Part shown: positions 34,961-45,898 of the stretch, one piece after another | Position numbering within the stretch: position 1 is the stretch's first letter | Layout: the number at the start of each line of letters is the position of its first letter | DNA from: Harmonia axyridis | Lineage: Eukaryota; Arthropoda; Insecta; Coleoptera; Coccinellidae | Assembly (NCBI RefSeq): GCF_914767665.1 | Contig: NC_059504.1 | Span: forward strand, 22,360,001 to 22,424,000 | DNA: 64,000 nt | Direction: 5' to 3' | Made by a program: the position numbers and the translations under genes | Notes under the pieces: generated by a model | What the model was told of the DNA's origin: nothing | The model's input: only the letters and a program-made list of their open reading frames with translations | Database searches by the model: none

Positions 34961-36134
34961 TTTCTAAAGAAATTGAGACCCATAATATGAAATATTGCCG
35001 TAAATTACCGATATACAATTCAAAAATACCGCCAAAAACGTCTTGACGAAACATGGCGGACTTTTGACAGTTTTATGGCCAGTTATCGCCACTGTGGTAA
35101 TATAGTCACTGTAGCTGAAAGGAATGAACAGCGCTATACCAGCAAAATGCTGGAGAAAGAGCGCTGCATTCTATGCTGAAGTATAGATTTTCGTTGAGTT
35201 TACTAACGCTTTTTCAACGAAATAATGGTTTTAATGTCTGTGAATTAATATAAGAAAACTAATTGTCTGCATGCCGTGATGTTATTTTCTTATGCTATTT
35301 CAACGACAGTTCAAATGAATAATAATAATAATGATAATAAAGTTAATCTATTTCATTTCCTCACATAAAAGTATGTTTATTTATTGCCTCGAAAAGCAAA
35401 TACATAATTATTTGAAAAATATATTTTTTTATTGTTTTGTGAAAACAATTTCCTTGAAGAATCTTTTCATACAACAATTTTTGTTCGGGAAATATTTTTT
35501 TAATAACTATTAACAATAATTAATATACATCATTATTAATTAATAATTAAACAATTCTGTTCATTTAATCATTTCTTTTATCAATTACTTCCATGGACTT
35601 TTGTGAGTTTTAGGATGTTCATTCATTTATTTATTAAATTATTCATGTAATTGATGATTTATTTGGGAATAAACATATAGGTATATATTCATTTATTTAA
35701 TTCGAGTAAAAAAGCTTTCACCACAATTCAATATTATTCAAATTCACAGCCGTTAAATGTAGAATAATCAATAATCAAATAATATTAATATTAAACCTAA
35801 CCAAACTTAACTTCACAGTGAAGAAATATTTAAGAACCTAACCTGAGGGATCCATCGTCCGCTGAACCATCGGTAATTCAAGTACGCGTTGTTGACACAG
35901 CGCTTAATACGCATTCGTCAGCGCTGACTTTCCGAATTCGCCCTATGATATTTCATAGCATAGAAATATCTGTCATAAAAATTAGAATTACTCTCTGACA
36001 CAGTAGTTTGTCTATGTCTATGATCAGCTGATCAGCAGAACTTCTTTGCTGTCAAACGTACATCATATTGCTTCAAAAATTGCAAGGAATTTTCAAATAA
36101 TTTCATATTTACATTGAAAAATTTTAAGATCAAG

Positions 36135-38141
36135 ATGGAGATCGAAATGTTAAAAGTAGAAGTTGATCAAGATGAGATCAAAGAATCATATTTCAGCTAC
36201 AAGTGAGTATTTCATTCACTTCATTTTCTGAAAATATAGAAAGTATCTATGGAAATATTCAGCCTACTTCTTACAAAAAAATCTTCATATTAAAAACTAG
36301 ATATTTGGGTATTTCAAAGATTTTCTACTTGTTTCATTCAAGTCGATAATATAATGTGATCAGAATTATGTTGTTACAATTTGTTGATTTGTTTCAGTGC
36401 TCAGTACATGGATGATGGAAGATTAACTTATAAACCAAATATTGAAGCTGTTGAACAATTTGTAGAAGGAAATGAGGAATCTGCAATAGAAACTCCACAA
36501 AAATATGAAAATGAGATATTATCCAATTTGAAATTGAATGAGTCTCCCAAGGAGACCAATCCAAAGAAATATAACTGCGACTTTTGTGATTTTGCTTCAG
36601 CCCGAAATGTAAACCTCAAAGAGCATGTAGATTCAATTCACTTGAATATAAAGCAATATAAGTGTCAACTATGTGATTACATCACAGCTCGAAAGAGCAC
36701 TCTAAAAACTCATGTAAAATCAATTCATTTAAATTTGAAGAAACATAAGTGTCACTTATGCAATTTTGCTTCTGTTCGAAATGATTACCTTAAAAAGCAT
36801 ATAGATGCGGTCCATTTGAATTTGAGAAAGTATAAATGTGAAAAATGTGATTATGCCACAGCATACAAAGGATACTTAAGTCAACATATGAATTCAGCCC
36901 ATTTGAACTTAAAAAAATATGAATGTCACCTATGTGATTATAGATCAGTTCAAAAGAGACATCTCCAGGAGCATATAGAATCAATGCATTCAAATATAAA
37001 GAAATTTAAGTGCCACTTCTGTGACTATGCATCTATTCAGAAAATAAACCTTCAAAGTCATATAGACTCAAAACATTTGAACATAAAAAAATACAAATGC
37101 CACTTGTGTGACTATGCAGCAGTTCGAAAACATAACCTTAAAGATCATATAGAATCAATTCATTTAAATTTAAAGAAACATAAGTGCCACTTATGTGACC
37201 ATGCATATCTTAAAAAAGCACTACTTCAAAGTCATATAGATTCAATCCATTTAAAAATAGAAAAACACAAATGCCACTTGTGTGACTATGCAGCAGTTCG
37301 AAAAGTAGACCTTAGAAATCATGTGAAATCAATTCATTTAAATTTGAAGAAACATAAGTGTCACTTATGCAATTTTGCTTCTGTTCGAAATGATCACCTT
37401 AAAAAGCATATAGATGCGGTCCATTTGAATTTGAGGAAGTATAAATGTGAAAAATGTGATTATGCCACAGCATACAAAGGATACTTAAGTCAACATATGA
37501 ATTCAGCCCATTTGAACTTAAAAAAATATGAATGTCACCTATGTGATTATAGATCAGTTCAAAAGAGAAATCTCCGAGAGCATATAGAATCAATGCATTT
37601 AAATATAAAGAAATTTAAGTGCCACTTCTGTGACTATGCATCTATTCAGAAAATAAACCTTCAAAGTCATATAGACTCAAACCATTTGAACATAAGAAAA
37701 TACAAATGCCACTTGTGTGACTATGCAGCAGTTCGAAAACATAACCTTAAAGGTCATGTAGAATCAATTCATTTAAATTTAAAGAAACATAAGTGCCACT
37801 TATGTGACCATGCATATGTTAAAAAACAACTACTTCAAAGTCATATAGATTCAATCCATTTAAAAATAGAAAAACACAAATGCCACTTGTGTGACTATGC
37901 AGCACTTCGAAAAGTAGACCTTAGAAATCATATAGAATCAATTCATTTAAATTTAAAGAGACGTAAATGTCACTTATGCGATTTTGTTTGTGTTCGAAAT
38001 GATAACCTTAAAAGGCATATAGAAGTGGTTCATTTAAACTTAAAAAAACATGAATGTCACCTATGTGATTATAGATCAGTGGAAAAGAGAAGTCTTCAAA
38101 AACATATAAAATCGAAGCATTTAAATATAAAAAAAACATAA
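36135..38141 (+). CDS. C2H2 zinc-finger protein, 18 fingers (paralog A)
   Basis: Exon 1 36135-36202 (MEIEMLKVEVDQDEIKESYF) ends at a GTGAGT donor; exon 2 36398-38141 follows TTTCAG; the split codon gives N-A-Q-Y. Predicted product 603 residues: an acidic N-terminal of about 75 residues, then 18 C-x2-C-x12-H-x4-H fingers with a 29-residue period and an unusual linker (LNLKKHK/LNIKKYK rather than TGEKP). Fingers 3-9 and 10-16 are a tandem 609-bp duplication (starts 36741 and 37350). The stop arises because an A-run at 38128-38135 has eight A instead of seven. In the other frame a 19th finger and part of a 20th follow, ending in sequence that matches the 3' flank of paralog B. Probably a DNA-binding nuclear protein; targets unknown. 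Confidence 0.8.
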
Positions 38142-38642
38142 ATGCCACTTATGTGACTATGCATCTGTTCATAAAACACACCTTCAAAATCATATAGACT
38201 CAATCCATTTGAATATAAAAAAACACAAATGCAACTTGTGTGACTATGCAGCATTTGGCTATTTCTTATACAATCCTCGTTCATAGACTTATATGTATAA
38301 TAATATGGATGGGATGTTACAGACATTGATATCGGTGTATTGTGACAATGATAGAATAGTTAATGGCAAAGCATATGTTTTGTGAATTGATTGTGTGTGT
38401 TTTCTTGTGGTGTTTACGGATTATAAAGTATTCGTTGTAATTCTTGTGCTTATTCAGAAAATAATAAAAATTTTTAAATAGGACTGCTTCGTGTGCAGCC
38501 TGTAATAGTATTTTTGGATCCAAAAAAGTGTCGGGAGTTAAATGTCAAAGGTAGGTAAGCATGAAGAGATTTATCGCTTTATGGAACGAAAGCTTTGATG
38601 GAAGAAGCCATAATATTATGATATTGAGATCATTGGTTACTA

Positions 38643-38970
38643 TAATAATAATAACATTTATTGATCCTTTAAGACAAACAAGTATAGGACAGGTTATAAT
38701 AAAGCAAAAGAAAGAAAATTCAAAAAGATTAAACTAAACAAAATTTGCAATTGACTGTTACTCGTATAGTTTTGAGTCATTGTCCTCTAAATATTCTCTT
38801 ACAGAGTAGTAACATTTATTCAGTAACAGATTCTTAACTAATTTTTTGAAATAGTACATATTTCTACTTCTTATAGAGACTGGTAAATGATTGAATAGAA
38901 TAATCCCCTGACAGTTGGGAGATTGTTTGTATTTTGATGTTCTGTGCCCAGGAATTACTTATAATTAATG
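38643..38970 (-). pseudogene. 5'-truncated LINE tail inserted in copy A
   Basis: Minus strand: SPNCQGIILFNHLPVSIR, FKKLVKNLLLNKCYYSVREY, then a stop and a UTR ending in ATAAATGTTATTATTATT. It is absent from copy B, where ACTATAATGATAATAATAC is continuous (49371-49389), so it inserted after the duplication, or B represents the older state. Confidence 0.75.
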
Positions 38971-39457
38971 ATAATGAATACTAGGCAGCAAATTCCTACC
39001 CTTTATAGATCCGGAGTTATGAGTTTTTGACTATTTTATTCATGTTTCGAAACTAATAAGCCCAGATTCGAATCCCTCCGTTAGATGTTTATCATAATGT
39101 TTTATATTGATATCTGTTTTATGTTTGTTCCATTTTTTTTATGATAAAAAGGAAAATAAAACTCTTGTATAAAATTTGCAGTACTTTTTTACACCGTCAG
39201 GTGAAGGCAAATATTCTTCCACAAGTTTAAAATTCCACGAAGTAGGTAACTAGTTTTTGAATGAACAAGTGATGAAATGAGTCTTCTATAAGAGTATTAT
39301 ATATTATTTTCTTCAATTTATTGAATTTTTTTTTTGAATTAATGCAATATTTTCATATATATCGTTTGGTGATTTTTCCATTGGGTTGGCAGAACAGTTT
39401 TTTTAATAATAATATAACCATGAAATCTGTGCGAATCTGAGAAATTCTTCATCATTC

Positions 39458-40072
39458 GATTAGATACTACTTATAAGGTTGTTCGTTACCCTCTCAACAT
39501 ACATGTGAGGAAATGTAGCCTGCTGGAAGCAAGAAGAATTTCCCTCAATGGAAAGCTCCTACCTGGAAACTGGGTTGGACATATGAGGATATTTAATCAA
39601 CTAGATTCAAACCTCTTGGCAAAACCATTAGATGTTATGCCAACCATCTCCGATTTTGAAACAGGCTGTCCTAGTGTAATAGGTTTTGTGAATCGTTTGG
39701 ACAGAAAGTCATCCATATGGTTCATCGATAGATCAAAATTAGAGAGAGGTACTGGCATTTGGGTATATGCACCTAAAGCCCTGGGAAGTGAGCCCTTTAT
39801 TTTACAGACCGATTTTACTGGCTATTTACGTATGCACTCTGGAGTGTTTTGAAATGAACCTCAAGGGGGCGCATGTCTACATCACCACGGACAGCCAGAC
39901 CACGCTGAGATCCCTGGAATCGTACTGGCACTGCCAGGAGTCTCTGTTGACCTGGGAGTTCCGTAACACCTTAAGGCAACTGGCCAGAGGCAATAAAGTG
40001 ACTCTACTTTGGGTACCAGGGCAATGTGGTGTTGAAGGAAACGAAAAAGCCGATGAACTTGCAAAAAATTGA
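39458..40072 (+). pseudogene. LINE RNase H fragment, copy A
   Basis: Frame 1 from 39505: RKCSLLEARRISLNGKL, GNWVGHMRIFNQL, then WFIDRSKLERGTGIWVY (RNase H first Asp region, DGS eroded to DRS). A frameshift follows near 39780; the second frame gives VYITTDSQTTLRSLESY and KVTLLWVPGQCGVEGNEKAD. It stops abruptly at about 40070, where similarity with copy B also ends. RNase H-bearing LINE of the I/Jockey-related group. Confidence 0.75.
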
Positions 40073-40621
40073 TAAAAAAAAATTGATTATTCATTCACAG
40101 ATACTTTTTGAGATTGATTTTCACCTTTCAAAGTGTAAGCTGCTATATTCAAACGAAAAAACTTGAAGATTCGCCTGCATTAATTTTTCTTCTTTTGACA
40201 AAGTTTTTTTAAAAGGTTTGCACACTGATAATAATATTTTGATATATAAGGTTGTGACTTATTATGGATATTGCTCCTGGGAGAGGATATATCTCCCTCA
40301 TCCCCTTGGGTTCGCCACTGTATCGGTGCACATCTGTTCTTTGGAGCCGAATTTACATGCGCGTGTTGGTTTGTAGTATCCCAATCAAATTTTGTACTAG
40401 TAATTATCTTCTTTTCATAATTACCTAGGATTGGTAAAAACCTATTATTGTGCCTCCATAAAAGATATATTCCCTGCATTTTAAGGATATAATCATATTT
40501 AATTCTCTTTCTGCATGCCTATTAAATATGAAAAGTATAATGTTCCCATATAAAAAAGAATCATTATGGCCTATATGTAGGACATATCATTACTCACTAA
40601 CGAAATTGCCACCAAAATTGA
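40073..40621. other. Spacer with one MITE end
   Basis: 40185-40321 matches the MITE at 42320-42516 (TTTCTTCTTTTGA, ATATAAGGTTGT, and the end CCTTGGGTTCGCCACTG), but the other terminus is missing. Nothing else seen. Confidence 0.5.
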
Positions 40622-41585
40622 ACGATAATAATAATTTATTATCCAAAAATCATTACATTTCAATACAATATAATTGAGAAATGTAAAACAACCAAAATAC
40701 AAATGAAATAATAAATTTGAAAAAAAATTAATCAAGTCAATCCTGAGAGGAACTCTGAAATGTTATAAGGTTCTTGATGAAGCAATAAACTGTGAATCTC
40801 TTTCCGAAACAATTTGAAATCACCTATTTCTCTGTACCTACTGGTAGTGAATTTAACAGTTTTATACTATATGCTGAAGATTTTTCAGTATATGCTAGAT
40901 AATGACGAGGATAAAAAAAATATTATGTCTTGTGTTATGGCAACTTGTCTTGTTGAACTTACTGAAATATTCCGGTTGCTTAAATAAGAAATTAAACACT
41001 TGTAGATGTACAAATCTGGTAAAGTGAGAATGTTATTTTCTCTGAAAATGCCTCAACAAGTTTCCCCAAACTTCAAGTTGAAAATATACCTCATGGCGAG
41101 TTTTTGAATTCGGAACACACAATTGGATTCTTGACTACTGCCCCAGATCACCAATCCATAACTCATGAGAGCCTGAAAGTTTGAATAATACATACATAAT
41201 AATATAGGTTAGGTTTTTCAAAAAATCTACTTCGAATTCAGATTTGAGGACGCACAAGGTATATAAAACTTTATTTAGCGATTTACAAAGTTGTTGAATA
41301 TGTTCAAACCAATTAGTGTTGGTACACAGTAACTCCCAAAAATTTGTTACAATGTTTTAGTTGTATCTCTTTGTCCAAAAATTGTAAGCCCTCAGGTAAT
41401 TGAGGCTTATGTGAGAAAAGTATAAGCTCGGTTTTCTCAGTATTCAATTTCAATTGTGTGACTCACACCAAACGTTCATTGATGTAAAAACAGTATGGGT
41501 CCGAGGTGGCTGCCTTGGGGAACACCCTCAATGATCTTGGATATTTCCGACATATATTCTTGACCTTCTACTGTTATTGAAACAT
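40622..41585 (-). pseudogene. LINE reverse transcriptase, C-terminal half
   Basis: Minus strand from about 41560: EGVPQGSHLGPILF, deletion of the FADD region, LNTEKTELILFSHKPQLP, HCNKFLGVTVY, YGLVIWGSSQESNCVFRIQ, then SIKLLNSLPVG and IGDFKLFRKEIHSLLL, YNISEFLS, and a UTR ending in an ATT-rich tail at 40622-40640. Several stops and frameshifts. Related to the tails at 20075 and 38643. Confidence 0.75.
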
Positions 41586-42159
41586 ATTGAGTAGATATTT
41601 TTGGTTCTTGTATAAAAAACATGTCATGAATAATAGTTATTTGTTTTACTAGGCAACTAGTAGATTGACTGCCGCGGCTGATAGTTCATAGCTATGGAAA
41701 TGTATATGTCCATGATAATTATAGATTGAAAACTGGCAGTTTTTTGGAAAAATATCGGATAAATATTCAAATTATGGACAGTGATAGTGAATTAGAAGTA
41801 CTTACTCCTCCAGAAATAAGGAAGGTGGCAAAAATATTTATTGTCAAAATATGAAAAATGTTTTATTCGAATTGAGAATAATCATTTTGAAGCCTAGGCA
41901 GGAAAAGTAATACTTTGCTGATTGATATGTGTCTGCTACGAGTAGTAACTAGTAGTAAATCCATATAATTTTTAGTTAGCCCCAATCAAAAACATAGAAT
42001 AATATGGACTGGGTGTTAGAGAGACCATCGATATCGGTCTTAGGGTACATAATAACAGGAGGGGACATAAGATCAGAAATTGAAGACTGGAAAGGTTCCG
42101 CATATGGCCAACTCCAGTTTCCGTAAGCAGTGTTGTAGTACGGTAGAAACTTATTCTTC
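41586..42159. other. Unassigned sequence
   Basis: No gene recognised. AATATGGACTGGGTGTTAGA (42001) vaguely resembles a stretch at 38308 and 49030, too weakly to call a family. Confidence 0.3.
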
Positions 42160-42650
42160 TACTACTTTAGTTAGGACTAGTCCTGTTATTTCTGCTGTCC
42201 GTCTCAGTTGATCCTGACGTCCACTCTCATACCTCCTCTTGGGTGGCCGACCTGGATGTCTTTTCCATTGTGGCACGTGATCTTCCGCCCAATTTACAAT
42301 TCTGATATCGCCCATCCTCCAGTGGCGTACCCAGACATAAGCCTTGGGGGGGGATAAAGAAAAAAATTTTCAATTTTTCCTTCTTTTGAAGAAGTTTTCC
42401 AAAGAATTTTGCTTACTCATAATAAGATTGTGATATATATATAAGGTTGTTACATATAATGAATATTCCTTCTGGGGGGGATATATCCCCCTTATGCTCC
42501 CTTGGGTACGCCACTGACATCCTCTCTACTTGATCTCTCCATTCTCTTCTTCTAGATCTTATCCACCTGACTACATCGTCCACCTGTAGTTTCTCTTTGT
42601 TCGGCTGCTCCTTATCTGGTCCCTCAGTGTTACCCATTTCATTGTTCGCT
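42160..42650 (-). pseudogene. LINE C-terminal fragment, split by a MITE
   Basis: Minus strand: MGNTEGPDKEQPNKEKLQ, VVRWIRSRRREWRDQVERM, then, beyond the MITE, APRWAEDHVPxWKRHPGRPP-like sequence with RHPGRPPKRRYES. The R-R-x-W-x-D-H-V-x-R-M and R-P-x-G-R-P-P-K-R-W motifs are those of the extreme C-terminus of insect LINE ORF2 proteins. The mariner at 42656 is inserted at its 5' side. Confidence 0.65.
42320..42516. mobile_element. 197-bp MITE with CAGTGGCGTACCC ends
   Basis: Inverted ends CAGTGGCGTACCCAG and TGGGTACGCCACTG with G-rich and C-rich runs just inside. CATCCTC is duplicated on both sides (42313-42319, 42518-42524; an eighth base differs). Splits the LINE fragment. Confidence 0.85.
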
Positions 42651-42895
42651 GCATAAGAGGGTTGCTGTTTATGTATTGAGTATACAAAAAATAAACAAGC
42701 GATTTTGATGAAAAATATTTTTACTGCTTTTCAAAATAATTGCCTTCAAGATCTATACACTTTTGCATACGATTGAACCATCATTCGAAACATTTTTTTC
42801 AGTAAGAGGATGGTAGTTCTAAAACATGCATTTTGAAGGCCTCAACCGCATCTTCGGGTGATGAAAATCGTTGTCCACGTAGTTATCTATCTATA

Positions 42896-44009
42896 TTTAT
42901 AAAAATGAATCCCTTATTCCCTTGGTCACGGCATCACGCGTGAATGGCTGGACCGATTTCACTAATTCTTTTTTTGTTGTATTTGTTATTATTAGGAGAA
43001 GGTTCTTATGTAAGAAAATAATACTAAAGTTGCACAGGAAACTAGAACATTTCACTTTTTTAATAAAATAATGTGTCACTGGCAGTAATAATAATATTCA
43101 CGTAGTTGATATTAAAACGAAGAAGTGTAAATTACATGCTTTTTGTAAACTTTTTCAATAAAATAATGTGTCACTGGCAGTAATATTCACGTAGTTGACA
43201 TTAAAACAAAGAAACGTAGTTTACAAGCTCTTTGCAAATATATCGGTCGGAGTTGGTCTGTGGTCGGAGTTATAATAACAAAGTACCTACATAATTCATT
43301 TACCATTTCTTAGTGTATTTTTCACATTGGTTTCTACAGGATAATTTGTAGTGTGTGTTTTTTTCTGAAGTGTTTGTTCAACAAGGTTAGTCAAATTAAT
43401 ATAGTGTTGGAAAGTTTTGATAGACCATTTTCATACTTTTACAAAAGAATAGGGACTATAGTTTTTTTTTATTTTCAGTTGAATTTTTGTTTCTAAAAAT
43501 GCCGGCAATTATACGTACAAACTTAAGTCGCAGAACCCGTAATGCTGCAAGTCAAAGAAATACAAGAGCAAGTCAAACTGATGAGCAACGTGAAACGCGG
43601 AATGAAGTTGAACGGAATCGATAGAACCGGAACCAACAAAATAGAAGTGTTGCGTTTAACCCCTATAGAGCTGCATTTAATTATAACAAAGAAATTGACT
43701 ACAGTACACTGCATATCGTTGCTAGTGGACCAATGGAAGTTGATTGTCAATATTGCAAGGCATTTAAGTTTAAAAATGAAGCCCCTGCATTGTGTTGCTC
43801 GAACGGTCAAGTTAAACGCCAGAAAATAAAACTAAGAATATTGTGTATCATAAAGCATTAGAATAATAAACACTTTGTTTTTGGAATAATTTTGATTTAT
43901 TAATATACCAACAGCAATACTTAATAAAGAAATTAACTTAATTAAGATAAAAAGGTAACAGGTATTTCTTGATTATATAGGGCGGTACGAAGTTCGCCGG
44001 GTCAGCTAG
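42896..44009 (+). mobile_element. Non-autonomous Helitron inside the mariner
   Basis: Starts TCTATCTATATTTATAAAAA and ends with a GGCG...CGCC hairpin followed by GGGTCAGCTAG, i.e. 5'-TC and 3'-CTAG ends, between A and T as expected. A 115-bp block (TAATGTGTCACTGGCAGTAA...) is repeated in tandem at about 43070 and 43160. It lies in an AT-rich tract (TAATAATAA) that was itself probably added to the mariner by an earlier insertion (TAGTT on both sides). Confidence 0.8.
43499..43831 (+). pseudogene. Helitron replicase N-terminal fragment
   Basis: ATG at 43499 opens MPAIIRTNLSRRTRNAASQR, with an in-frame TAG after about 41 codons, then in the same frame AFNPYRAAFNYNKEIDYS and the zinc-binding VDCQYCKAFKFKNEAPALCC. 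These match the N-terminus of animal Helitron proteins (basic SRRTRxA start, AFNYxxxIDY, C-x2-C...CC). The Rep and helicase domains are absent. Confidence 0.8.
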
Positions 44010-44248
44010 TAATAATAATAATAAAAAATAATAAAATTTATTTAGTTTATTTTTAATCTCTGGGAAGAAAGTCATTCGGGGATGTAAAGCGGATGACCCA
44101 TCAATTTGATTTTTTGTGTGTCCATTATATGTCCATTCATTGCATTTGATGTGTGTGAGCTCGCATTGTCATTAAGCAAGATGATTCGTCGTTTTGGGTT
44201 TGTTTCTCTCAATTTACCGAAAACTTCATGCAAACTAATGGTTTCATA

Positions 44249-45898
44249 CAGGGCCCCCGCAAGGGACATCAACGCCCTCGTGCGGAACATATTTTGGCGC
44301 CCCTTAAAGGGGGGAGGTGGAGAAAAGTACTACTGTATAATCGGAAATTTTTTTTTTGAAGTTTTGATGAGAATTTAGTGTAGAATGGTTGAAAACCTAT
44401 CAGCAACCTTCATTGCCTTAAGAACTTTATGGTGTTATTTGTAACATAATACATTTCAAATGTGTTTCAAAACTTAAGCTGTATTCTTCTATAAATTATT
44501 CATAAAGGCATAAACATTTAATTAGGATCAATCCAGAAATTGAATGGATGTTTTTCTAGATTTGGCTGCTGCAAATTCTTTTATATTATCAATCAATCAA
44601 TTTTAGCGAGTATCTCTTGCTCTATATCTAAGATTGCCAATCCAGAAAATCTTTCTTAAGACATGGTAGACTTCAAATAGTTTTTAAAAATTTTAATTCA
44701 GTAAATGATCTCTCACCAGAAGCAACAGACACAGGACACAGGTAAAGTGAGAAGGATTCTTGAGGCAATACTAAGATTCGGTAGAGAAGAAGTTAGATTA
44801 TTTTCAAAAATATATTGTAGAATTTCAAGAGGATTTTCGCTTCAGATAATGAAAACAATCTTAGGGCTTTTATCTCGTTGAATAAATCATTTTCTTTCAC
44901 GTCAGTCTCTTTTTTTTCTGTCATCAGTTAGCTTTTGTTGAAGAGCATGACAGCATTTCAATAGATATTTGTCATTCAATTTAAGAATATCACAAATAAA
45001 ACAAAAAACGTTAACGTTATCTACTATTTAAGGAACTTAGTGCTTGATCAATTATTTTCATAATCGAACAATTTTGGTTTATACTTTCGTCTTACAGTAT
45101 ATAATGGAGAAAAACCTTGATCTATCTCAAGAACAGCCGCTAGTTTTTCAGCTCCCGCAAGTTTTTCATCGAGAACATTATCATCCCTATAATTTTGAAA
45201 TGATCAACTAAATTCTTCAAATGGGTTTGGCACACTTTAATGTCAATCGCTACACTTTGCATCATGCTGCTTACAATATTAATCTGGAATGAAACATCAT
45301 AAGAAATTATGATACTTCAAATAAATTTGAAAGAATGAATATTTAATAAAAGAGAACTTGCTTTATGTCTGGTTTCCATGTTAAAAGTATCCTTCTCTGC
45401 TATTTCTAAAAGGCTATCACATATTTGAATAAAATGAAACTTTAGCATCAATTCTACTTGAGCATCTAGTATCACTTAGGGATTTTAGACGTAACTGAGG
45501 ATCATGCTTTTTTATAACATTCCAATCTTTTTGTGGATGAAGAGAAATATATATAAAGTTCTTTTACAATATCAAAAGGGTCCACTGTTTTATTTGAAAC
45601 CTTAGCAGCATCATTTTCAGTTAAATTTAAGCTTTAAATAGCGCAAAAAAAGCCCTAGGATTAGCATCGAGTATGCGTTTTTGTAAACCAATATCTGGCT
45701 ATTTCATGCCGATTGCGACGTTCGGAAACTTGTATAAATTGCAAGAAAGAAGTTTGGAACAAAAAATTGTTGAAAAATTTGAAAGAATCTTTTTCGAAAA
45801 CCTTTGGTCCATCGGTTCTTTATTCGGTCTATAAGAGGTTTTTGCGCCCTTTCAGAGTGGCGTCCACGTGCGGTGCACGCGCGGTTGCGGGGGCCCTG
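44249..45898 (-). mobile_element. hAT transposon relic inside the mariner
   Basis: Perfect 8-bp target duplication GTTTCATA (44241-44248 and 45899-45906) and inverted ends CAGGGCCCCCGCAA / TTGCGGGGGCCCTG. On the minus strand near 44540-44730 decayed frames read SVASGERSFTELKFLKT and GLAILDIEQEILAKID, the C-terminal hAT dimerisation region of the TTF/ZMYM-like (DUF4371) type. At 1650 bp it is shorter than an autonomous copy of that group. Confidence 0.88.

Larger units (their letters stand above)
32387..35113 (+). mobile_element. P-superfamily (THAP) DNA transposon, internally deleted
   Basis: Terminal inverted repeats of about 32 bp with three mismatches: TACAGTGACATTATTACCAC at 32387 and its mirror ending at 35113, with a sub-terminal inverted CCGCCATGTTTCGTC (32446 and about 35043). 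A perfect 8-bp target duplication GCTGAAAG flanks it at 32379-32386 and 35114-35121. An 8-bp TSD, 31-bp-class TIRs and a THAP-domain protein inside are all P-element hallmarks. At 2727 bp it is about the size of an autonomous P element, but much of the interior is tandem repeat and the catalytic core is missing. Confidence 0.9.
32347..35943. mobile_element. MITE, about 0.87 kb, host of the P-like element
   Basis: Inverted ends: GGGCGATTTCGGAAAGTCAG at the left and, reverse-complemented, GGGCGAATTCGGAAAGTCAG at the right. The paralogous locus at 47390-47410 reads GCAGCATTGATATTTCATAG without it, which gives the empty site. The TSD is short and imperfect (ATTG/TATG), so superfamily is unassigned. 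After removing the nested P-like element, about 870 bp of AT-rich non-coding sequence remains. Confidence 0.7.
31923..40070. repeat. Segmental duplication, copy A
   Basis: Matches copy B (46993-51747) from TTTTTGATAAAATACATAAA at the left, through the zinc-finger gene with its upstream region and intron, to a LINE RNase H fragment at the right. It is longer because of insertions absent from B: the MITE/P-like nest (32347-35943), extra fingers, and a LINE tail (38643-38970). It lacks B's elements at 47422-47526 and 49718-50681, and the gene's original 3' end. Confidence 0.8.

Noticed and set aside
33540..35060. A centromeric or generic satellite
   Set aside because: The units carry the last transposase codons and merge with the right TIR, so they belong to the P-like element.
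36428..37593. Minus-strand open frames opposite the zinc-finger array
   Set aside because: They mirror the periodic finger coding sequence (same product at each repeat) and lack any motif of their own.
43577..43600. CTGATGAGCAACGTGAAACG on the plus strand as a hammerhead core
   Set aside because: Only about 7 nt separate CUGAUGA and GAAAC and they cannot form stem II; the bases are explained as Helitron coding sequence.
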